Assembly (NCBI GenBank): GCA_965278995.1
Contig: OZ257136.1
Coordinates: 3,782,001 to 3,846,000 of the forward strand
DNA length: 64,000 nt
Direction of reading: 5' to 3'
From: JADJYF01 sp965278995
Lineage (GTDB): Bacteria; Pseudomonadota; Gammaproteobacteria; Ga0077536
The stretch's first letter is position 1. Each line of letters begins with the position of its first letter. The position numbers and the translations under genes were made by a program. Positions 57,787 to 64,000 of the stretch are shown here, piece after piece. The notes under the pieces are model-generated. The model worked only from the letters and a program-made list of their open reading frames with translations, did not search any database and had not been told where the DNA came from.

Positions 57787-58806
57787 GTGTGCACGAACCT
57801 CGATTCCAACGCCGCTGAGATAACCGCTGCCGTCGAGCGCCTGCGGGCGGGTGGGCTGGTTGCTTTCGCGACCGAGACGGTCTATGGCCTCGGCGCCGAT
57901 GCCAGCAACGTGACGGCAGTCGGCGCTCTGTTTGCGCTCAAAGGCCGGCCAGCCGACCATCCGCTGATCGTGCATATCGCGGAACCTGCGGACATGGCGT
58001 ACTGGGCAGCCGTGATCCCGCCGACGGCCAGCGCGCTTGCCTGCGCATTCTGGCCAGGCCCGCTGACACTCATCGTGCAGCGGGCCGCGCATGTCGCGGA
58101 TGCCGTGACTGGCAGCCAAACGACGGTCGGGTTGCGTTGTCCATCGCATCCGTTGGCAAGGCGCCTGCTTTCCGCCTGCCGCGTCGCTGGGATCCGTGGT
58201 CTCGCCGCGCCTTCAGCGAATCGCTTCGGGCGGGTGAGCCCGACCAGCGCCGCTCATGTGCGTGCAGAATTCGGCGAAGAACTGATGATATTGGACGGTG
58301 GCCCCTGTACCGTCGGCATCGAATCGACAATAGTCGATGTGAGCGATGGCCACGCCCGCGTGTTGCGCCCCGGCATGCTAAGTGCGAGCGCCATTGCCGA
58401 GTGTATTGGCGCAGCCCTCGGTAATCCCGGTGCGACAACACCGCGCGTGCCGGGCACGCTCGCGCAGCACTATGCGCCGGCCACCCCATTGACGCTGTTG
58501 AACGCAGCCGAACTCGTGATGCGCGCGCGCGCGCTCGGTCAAGCCGGGCAACGACTCGCGGTCGTCGCAACGCCGGCGACACTGCGCGAATTCGCCGCCG
58601 TGAACGGCCTCATCACCACGCGCTCTGCCGCCACAAATCCTGGCGACTACGCCCGCGAACTCTACGCGACGTTGCGCGAACTCGATAACGGCGCAGCCGA
58701 TCAGATCCTGATCGAAATACCGCCGCTCGCCAGCGATTGGGACGCTATCCACGATCGGCTGACGCGGGCCGCTGCCGGCGCAGGTTGTCGCGCGGATCCA
58801 CCATGA
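57787..58806 (+). CDS. L-threonylcarbamoyladenylate synthase (Sua5 type)
   Basis: A 339-residue Sua5/YciO/YrdC enzyme making threonylcarbamoyl-AMP for the t6A modification of tRNAs reading ANN codons. The YrdC domain has KGRPADHPLIVHI, FWPGPLTLIV and APSANRFGRVSPTSA, with the SxN motif intact. The long form includes the linker PGTLAQHYAP and the C-terminal Sua5 domain (about 240-325). The start is the GTG at 57787. It precedes the UPF0126 gene by 28 bases. Confidence 0.92.
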   Translation: MCTNLDSNAAEITAAVERLRAGGLVAFATETVYGLGADASNVTAVGALFALKGRPADHPLIVHIAEPADMAYWAAVIPPTASALACAFWPGPLTLIVQRAAHVADAVTGSQTTVGLRCPSHPLARRLLSACRVAGIRGLAAPSANRFGRVSPTSAAHVRAEFGEELMILDGGPCTVGIESTIVDVSDGHARVLRPGMLSASAIAECIGAALGNPGATTPRVPGTLAQHYAPATPLTLLNAAELVMRARALGQAGQRLAVVATPATLREFAAVNGLITTRSAATNPGDYARELYATLRELDNGAADQILIEIPPLASDWDAIHDRLTRAAAGAGCRADPP

Positions 58807-58834
58807 ACACCTGCGCGGCGCCGGTATCCTTACA

Positions 58835-59434
58835 GTGACATACGAACTCGGATTGTTGGCAGTCGCCGTCTTTGCCATCACCGGAGTGCTTGAAGCCGGG
58901 CGCAAGCCTATCGATCTGTTCGGGGTTGTCGTCATTGCCCTGGTCGCCGCATTGGGCGGCGGCACGTTGCGCGATATTCTGCTCGGCCGCGCGATATTCT
59001 GGGTTGCTGATGTCGCTTATCTGCTGGCAGCGATGGGTGCCGCCCTGCTCACCTTCGTCGTCGCCCGCCTTATCCATCTGCCAGTCAGGTTATTTCTGAT
59101 CCCGGACGCTCTCGGTTTGTCGCTCGCGACGGTGCTCGGCACCCGCATTGCACTCGATCTCGACGTGAACTGGTTCGTCGCAACCGTAATGGGCGTCGTT
59201 ACCGGCGTCTTCGGCGGTATTCTGCGCGATGTGCTGGCCAACGAAGTGCCGCTCATCTTCACCGCCGAGCTGTATGCGACAGCGGCATGGTCGGGTGCGC
59301 TGCTGCTAGTCCTGCTCGAAACCCGCGGGCTGACCGGGCTGGCGGCGATATTGCCGCCCATGGCGCTGATTTTTCTCATTCGCGTGGCGGCGTTGGCCTG
59401 GCATCTCACGCTGCCGCGCTTCGTCGCGAGATAG
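58835..59434 (+). CDS. UPF0126/TRIC-type cation channel family protein
   Basis: A 199-residue protein with seven helices in two repeated halves. The halves carry the family glycine motifs GGGTLRDILLGR and GGILRDVLANEVPLIF. Prokaryotic members form trimeric monovalent-cation channels. The GTG at 58835 is the start. It lies between the tRNA-modification gene and an alpha/beta hydrolase in the same direction. The physiological ion is not known. Confidence 0.87.
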   Translation: MTYELGLLAVAVFAITGVLEAGRKPIDLFGVVVIALVAALGGGTLRDILLGRAIFWVADVAYLLAAMGAALLTFVVARLIHLPVRLFLIPDALGLSLATVLGTRIALDLDVNWFVATVMGVVTGVFGGILRDVLANEVPLIFTAELYATAAWSGALLLVLLETRGLTGLAAILPPMALIFLIRVAALAWHLTLPRFVAR

Positions 59435-59459
59435 CGCGTCACACGACAGGAGCCGATCC

Positions 59460-60323
59460 ATGAAACTCTATCGCGATTTCGACACGCAGGAAGCGATCGA
59501 TCACGAATATAACGTCGAACTCGCCGTCGGCGACATGCGCCCCTACATCGACCTGTTCGTCGGCGGCAGCGCCCGTGCACGGGCCGAACTCGAGTGCGCG
59601 CTGGACGTCCGTTTCGGGCCGACACTCGCGGAAACGCTCGACATTTTCCCTGCCGCACAAGCCGGCGCGCCGGTCCTGCTGTTCATTCACGGCGGCTACT
59701 GGCGGGCGTTGAGCAGCAAGGAATTCAGTCTCGTCGCCCGCGGCCCCGTGGCGCAGGGTGCGACAGTCGTGGTCATGAACTACGCGCTTTGCCCGGGTGT
59801 CTCCATCGCGGAGATCACACGCCAGAGTCGTGCCGCCGTAGCCTGGATAGTCGCGAATATTGCCCGCTATAACGGCGACCCGGCACGCCTCTATGCCGCT
59901 GGCCATTCGGCCGGCGGTCATCAAGTCGGCATGCTCGTCGCGACTGACTGGGTCGGCGAATACGGCCTGCCGGTCGACGTGCTCAAAGGCGGCATTCCGA
60001 TATCGGCACTGTTCGATCTGCGACCGTTCCGCTATTCGTGGTTACAGCCGAAAATCCTGTTGACGCATGAGCTGATCGCGCAGCAGAGTCCGCTGTTCAA
60101 TATTCCGGAAGTGGCTCCACCATTGTTGATCACACTCGGCGGCGATGAGTCGGCGGAATTCCATCGCCAGTCTGCGGACTTTCTTACTGCATGGCAGGCG
60201 CGCGGACATCGCGCGCAACGGTTCGCCCAGCCGGGCCGCAATCATCTGACGGCGATCACGGGATTCGAGGATCCGGCGAGCGAATTGACTGCCGCCGTCA
60301 TGGCCTTCATGTCTGCAGCTTGA
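59460..60323 (+). CDS. Alpha/beta hydrolase, kynurenine formamidase-like
   Basis: A 287-residue alpha/beta hydrolase. It has the HGGYWR oxyanion motif of arylformamidase and carboxylesterase relatives, and the elbow AGHSAGGHQ with the nucleophilic Ser. A late ITLGGDES gives the acid, and PGRNHLTAI gives the histidine. These features match kynurenine formamidase-like enzymes, but no other tryptophan-degradation gene is nearby, so the substrate is unsure. AGGAG upstream supports the ATG. Its stop codon opens the palindrome at 60321. Confidence 0.82.
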   Translation: MKLYRDFDTQEAIDHEYNVELAVGDMRPYIDLFVGGSARARAELECALDVRFGPTLAETLDIFPAAQAGAPVLLFIHGGYWRALSSKEFSLVARGPVAQGATVVVMNYALCPGVSIAEITRQSRAAVAWIVANIARYNGDPARLYAAGHSAGGHQVGMLVATDWVGEYGLPVDVLKGGIPISALFDLRPFRYSWLQPKILLTHELIAQQSPLFNIPEVAPPLLITLGGDESAEFHRQSADFLTAWQARGHRAQRFAQPGRNHLTAITGFEDPASELTAAVMAFMSAA

Positions 60324-60408
60324 ATAACTGCTCCTGATTCCTTTGCAGTGACCAGGTCGCGGCCGGACCCTTGCCACCGAGTGGCCGGGAATCAGGAACA
60401 GTTATTCA
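60321..60408. repeat. Palindromic element between convergent genes, related to the one at 54683
   Basis: The arms 60321-60341 and 60388-60408 pair at 20 of 21 positions, around a 46-base centre. The left arm begins with the stop codon of the plus-strand hydrolase, and the right arm ends ten bases before the stop of the minus-strand helicase. The sequences CAGGTCGCGG, CGGCCG-ACCCT and GGGAATCAGGA also occur in order in the longer element at 54683-54881. It probably folds into a hairpin ending both transcripts. Confidence 0.7.
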
Positions 60409-60417
60409 GGCCCAAAC

Positions 60418-62109
60418 CTAGTGACGTGCGCCGCCGCCCGGTGCGCGGAACTGCTGCAGCCAGGATTTCACTTTTTGCTTCAGCCGGGTGCGCAGCTTGG
60501 GCGGGCTGTCGCCGGGTTTCGCGGTAGCGGTCTCGACCTGAGCGGTAGCTGCTTCGACAGCGACTGCTGCACCGTCAGTACGCGGCTTGCGCGGTCGCCG
60601 GCGCCGCTTGCGCTTCTGCTCACTGTCTTCGAGCGGACTGGCGACATCGACTGGTGGCGCCACGGTACGTGTTGCGATGACCTCTGCCGGTGCCTCGCGC
60701 GGTGGACGGCGCTCACCGCTGCGCGCCGGTCCGCTGCGACCACGCGGCGTACTGGAACTATCACTACTACTTTGGCCACTACTCCGGCCACTGCTCGGGC
60801 CACTACGTGGACCGCTTCGACCGCCGCCATCGCGCTCACGCCGTCGCTTGCGTTCAGCTGAGGCCGCTGCCAGAGCGTCTTCGATAACTGTTTCGCCGCC
60901 CTCGCCTTCTGCGCGCGGCGCGCGACGCGGCGGTAACGGCAGCAGCAGCGCCGGATCGACCGTCGCCACCGGGATCTTCTGCTCGATGTACGCTTCAATG
61001 TCCGGCAGACTCATGGCGTATTCATCGCAAGCAAAACTGATCGCATCGCCTTCGGCGCCGAGGCGCGCGGTGCGCCCGATGCGGTGGACATAGTCCTCGG
61101 CATCGAACGGCAAATCGAAATTGAACACATGGCTGACGCCGGGAATATGCAGTCCGCGCGCTGCCACATCCGTTGCAACCAGCAGACTGAGTTCGCCTTT
61201 GACGAAACAGGCGAGCAGCGTTTCGCGTTTTTTCTGCGGGACGTCGCCAGACAGCACGCCAACGCCGTAACCGGCGCGTTCGAGCATCAGCGCGACGCGT
61301 TCGCAGGCGTACTTGGTATTGACGAATATCATCGTGCGCGTGACATCCATGCCGCCGAGCAGCCCCAGCAACAGGGGAAGCTTCTCTTCGGTGGCCGGGA
61401 AATAGACTTTTTGACGTACGCTGGCAGCCGTGATCGACTCGGTCTCGACGACGAGCTTTTCTGGATCGTTCATGTGCTCGTAGGCGAGTTCGAGCACACG
61501 ATGACTGAGCGTGGCGGAAAACAGCAGGTTCTGTCGTTCGCTCGGGCCCGGCATGCGGCGCAGCAGGAAGCGGATATCCTTGATGAATCCGAGATCGAAC
61601 ATGCGATCAGCTTCGTCCATGATCATCATCTCGACAGAGCCGATATCGACGACGCGCTGCTTGATAAAATCGATCAGGCGACCCGGCGTGGCGATGATGA
61701 TATCGACGCCGTCCTCGAGCAGCTTGCGCTGTTTTTCATAGTCGACACCACCGTAGATCAGCGCCGCGCGCAAACCACTATGGCGACCGATCTGACGGGC
61801 ATCCTTGTCGATCTGAATGGCAAGTTCGCGGGTCGGTGCGAGGATCACCGCGCGCGCATCCTGCGCACGGCGTTCGGAGCTGCCAGGATTATTCAGGAGT
61901 CGGTTATATAGCGCGACAAGAAATGCCGCGGTCTTGCCGGTGCCGGTCTGCGCCTGGCCAGCGACATCTTTGCCGGCGAGCGTGAGCGGCAGGGTCATGG
62001 CCTGTATCGGTGTGCAGCGTAGAAAGCCGGCTTCGTCCAGACCTTTGAGCAGGTTCGGATGCAGATCGAAATTTTCGAAACAGATATCGGTCAACGTTTT
62101 ATCGGACAC
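60418..62109 (-). CDS. RhlB-like DEAD-box RNA helicase with disordered basic tail
   Basis: A 563-residue helicase. The Q motif FLRCTPIQ, motif I AQTGTGKT (53-60), DEAD at 165-168, SAT, and the C-terminal HRIGRTARLG are intact. The N-terminus (ICFENFDLHPNLLKGLDEAGF) matches RhlB, the helicase of the RNA degradosome. From about residue 400 the chain becomes a low-complexity Ser/Gly/Arg/Pro tail with Lys/Arg runs, likely for RNA or partner binding. A GTG start with AAGGGAG upstream is used. Confidence 0.88.
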   Translation of the reverse strand: MSDKTLTDICFENFDLHPNLLKGLDEAGFLRCTPIQAMTLPLTLAGKDVAGQAQTGTGKTAAFLVALYNRLLNNPGSSERRAQDARAVILAPTRELAIQIDKDARQIGRHSGLRAALIYGGVDYEKQRKLLEDGVDIIIATPGRLIDFIKQRVVDIGSVEMMIMDEADRMFDLGFIKDIRFLLRRMPGPSERQNLLFSATLSHRVLELAYEHMNDPEKLVVETESITAASVRQKVYFPATEEKLPLLLGLLGGMDVTRTMIFVNTKYACERVALMLERAGYGVGVLSGDVPQKKRETLLACFVKGELSLLVATDVAARGLHIPGVSHVFNFDLPFDAEDYVHRIGRTARLGAEGDAISFACDEYAMSLPDIEAYIEQKIPVATVDPALLLPLPPRRAPRAEGEGGETVIEDALAAASAERKRRRERDGGGRSGPRSGPSSGRSSGQSSSDSSSTPRGRSGPARSGERRPPREAPAEVIATRTVAPPVDVASPLEDSEQKRKRRRRPRKPRTDGAAVAVEAATAQVETATAKPGDSPPKLRTRLKQKVKSWLQQFRAPGGGARH

Positions 62110-62363
62110 TAGAACTCCCTTCCAAGGGGGCGGCGGTGCGCAGGGACGGCTTCAGCGGTTCGCGGATTCAGAGCCTGGCGGTCGGTAGCATTCAGGATCA
62201 ATCTGCGGCGGCGGTGGGATCCGCACTGCTTGCGCCGGCAAACACAGAGCCGCTCTGGCTGCGACGGGCGCCGCTGCAATAGCGGCGCGCTCAAGCCGGG
62301 CAGTATGACCGATAGATCGCGGAACTGAAACCCTGCTGCTGCGCCTGGCCTGAACCGTGATCC

Positions 62364-64000
62364 TTAATGTTGCACTGCCGATTCCGCGCCGATGCCGGTC
62401 TGCGAGCGCACGAACTGCTCCTCGAACGCAGCAACCTCGGCTTTGCCTCGCTCGCTGTTGTCGAACAAGGAAACCGTAATCATGGTCACGAACGACACCG
62501 TCATCGAGAACAAGGCCGGGAACTTGTAGGGAAAGATCGGCTCGGCATGGCCGAGGATCTCTTTCCAGATGGTCGGGCCGAGCACGAGGAGAATAACGCC
62601 GGTCGCGAGCCCGGCCCAGCCGCCGACTACCGCGCCGGTAGTCGTCAGGCGTGGCCAGTACATCGACAGCAGGAGCACCGGGAAGAACACGGTCGAACTG
62701 ACCGTGAACGGCAGTACGATCATGAACGCGATGTTCTGGTCCTTGAACGCGATACCCAGACCGACACCCAGGGCACCGAGCACCAGCGCCGCAATACGTG
62801 AGACACGCATGACTTCCTGATCGCTGGCCTGACCATGCCGGAAGATGTTGGCATAGAGGTCGTGCGATATCGCTGACGCGCCAGCTATCGTCAAGCCAGC
62901 GACGACGGCGACAATCGTCGCGAACGCAACGGCCGAAATGAACCCGAGCAGAAGATCACCACCCATCGCTTCGGCCAGGTGGATGGCCGCCATGTTCGGA
63001 CCGCCGCGAATGACGCCGGCATCGTCGAGGAAGTGCGGATTGTTCATGACGAAAGCGACCGCGCCGTAGCCGATGACAAACGTCAACAGGTAGAAATAGC
63101 CGATGAAACTCGCTGCCCAGAACACGGATTTCCGCGCTTCCTTGGCGTTCGGCACCGTAAAAAACCGCATCAGAACGTGCGGCATCGCGGCACCGCCGAA
63201 CAAGAGCATGGCGCCGCAGGAAATCGCAGAGACAGGATCGGTCAGCATGACGCCGGGCTCCATGACTTTGTGCTGGCCAGGGTGATTGTCGATCGCCGCC
63301 TGGTAAAGCCCATCGAGCGAAAAACCGAAACGCTGCAGAACGAGAAACGTGATGCCGGAAGCGCCGGACAGCAACAGAACAGCCTTGATCAGCTGCACGT
63401 AAGTTGTCGCAATCATGCCGCCAAAAGCGACATAGACAATGATCAGCACACCGATGATGATTTCAGCGTGCGCATACTGCAAGCCGAACAGGTTCGAAAT
63501 CAGCGTGCCCGCCCCGACCATCTGTACGATCAGATAGCCAACCACGAATGCCAGACTGGCCGTCGCGACCATCGCACGCATCGGGACCCTGGCAAGGCGA
63601 AACGAGACGATATCGCCAATCGTATAACGCCCGAGATTGCGTAACCTGTCGGCGAACAGGAACATCATCAGCGGCCAGGCGCCGAAAGGCACGACTGAAT
63701 AAATGAGCCCATCGAAACCAACGGTATAGATCAGCGCTGCAATGCCCATCAACGCTGCCGAAGAACACCAGTCCCCTGTGATCGCGAGGCCGTTCTGGAA
63801 ACCGGAGATGTTGCCGCCAGCGGTATAGAAGTCGCTGGTCGACTTGGTCCGACCTGCGGCCCACCAGGTGATGCCGAGCGAAATCAGCACGAACATGAAG
63901 AACATGCCGATGGCATTCATGTTGATCTTGGCCGGGTCGACACCGAGCAGGTCGATGAGCATCTTGCCGATGCCGCCCGTAGCAGCCGCATCCTGCGCCA
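62364..64000 (-). CDS. ActP-like sodium:solute symporter, 5' end outside window
   Basis: At least 544 residues of a solute:sodium symporter resembling acetate permease ActP. It has about thirteen helices with the family segments TSDFYTAGGNISGFQNGLAITGD, GRYTIGDIVSFRLARVPMRA and VAGLTIAGASAISHDLYANI. The frame stays open past the ATG at 63962 through AQDAAATGGIGK to the window edge. Those residues look like the region after a signal peptide, so the true start probably lies beyond 64000. Probable substrates are acetate or other short carboxylates. Confidence 0.87.
   Translation of the reverse strand, partial: AQDAAATGGIGKMLIDLLGVDPAKINMNAIGMFFMFVLISLGITWWAAGRTKSTSDFYTAGGNISGFQNGLAITGDWCSSAALMGIAALIYTVGFDGLIYSVVPFGAWPLMMFLFADRLRNLGRYTIGDIVSFRLARVPMRAMVATASLAFVVGYLIVQMVGAGTLISNLFGLQYAHAEIIIGVLIIVYVAFGGMIATTYVQLIKAVLLLSGASGITFLVLQRFGFSLDGLYQAAIDNHPGQHKVMEPGVMLTDPVSAISCGAMLLFGGAAMPHVLMRFFTVPNAKEARKSVFWAASFIGYFYLLTFVIGYGAVAFVMNNPHFLDDAGVIRGGPNMAAIHLAEAMGGDLLLGFISAVAFATIVAVVAGLTIAGASAISHDLYANIFRHGQASDQEVMRVSRIAALVLGALGVGLGIAFKDQNIAFMIVLPFTVSSTVFFPVLLLSMYWPRLTTTGAVVGGWAGLATGVILLVLGPTIWKEILGHAEPIFPYKFPALFSMTVSFVTMITVSLFDNSERGKAEVAAFEEQFVRSQTGIGAESAVQH

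Overview
The window is a gene-dense stretch of a high-G+C proteobacterial chromosome. The mlaFEDCB order, RhlB-type helicase, liu leucine genes, ada operon, RND efflux genes and RimK-type ATP-grasp cluster all suggest a gammaproteobacterium; a finer placement cannot be supported from the sequence alone. I see no rRNA, tRNA, CRISPR array, transposase or phage gene. Several genes start with GTG or TTG, and short start/stop overlaps within operons are common.

Layout. 1-4220: RimK-like cluster (retropepsin-like protease, inactive transglutaminase-7TM protein, ATP-grasp ligase, AstE-like hydrolase). 4257-8953 (minus): DUF3667 protein, then an operon of a lysine 2,3-aminomutase-like radical SAM enzyme, a tandem ATP-grasp ligase and a GNAT acetyltransferase. 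9164-10573: MFS transporter. 10782-13794: mlaFEDCB phospholipid-transport operon, followed by a UPF0104 membrane protein, a small lipoprotein and a convergent FemAB-like protein. 16719-26955: signalling block of a hybrid kinase, a double-receiver protein, a REC-PAS-GGDEF-EAL protein and a HisKA_2 kinase. 27096-31883: liuA, liuB and liuD for leucine degradation, then a lipoprotein-like alpha/beta hydrolase. 33049-33923: small protein plus nucleotidyltransferase, resembling a toxin-antitoxin pair.

33920-39727 is a two-component-system neighbourhood: a DUF347 membrane protein (minus), response regulator and kinase, then an LTA-synthase/OpgB-like sulfatase-fold transferase and a PAP2 phosphatase. 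Two near-identical promoter modules (CTAACG, five bases, CTAACG, nine bases, TTA..GTGCC) precede the DUF347 gene and the transferase-PAP2 operon, so they are probably co-regulated. 39772-44608 holds a TetR regulator and a convergent RND efflux operon with a palindromic operator at its promoter. 44997-47441 is a second RND-superfamily exporter. 47459-50199 (minus) encodes an extracytoplasmic flavoprotein module: beta-barrel-like protein, FMN-binding protein, ApbE and a small b-type-cytochrome-like membrane protein.

50491-60323 holds a small secreted protein, an apparently exported histone-deacetylase-family amidohydrolase, ada with an overlapping 2OG-Fe(II) oxygenase, a DUF2834 protein, an MscS-type channel operon, the threonylcarbamoyl-AMP synthase, a UPF0126 channel protein and a kynurenine-formamidase-like hydrolase. 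60418-64000 (minus) holds an RhlB-like DEAD-box helicase and an ActP-like sodium:solute symporter cut by the window edge. Two related long palindromic elements lie between convergent genes at 54683-54881 and 60321-60408.
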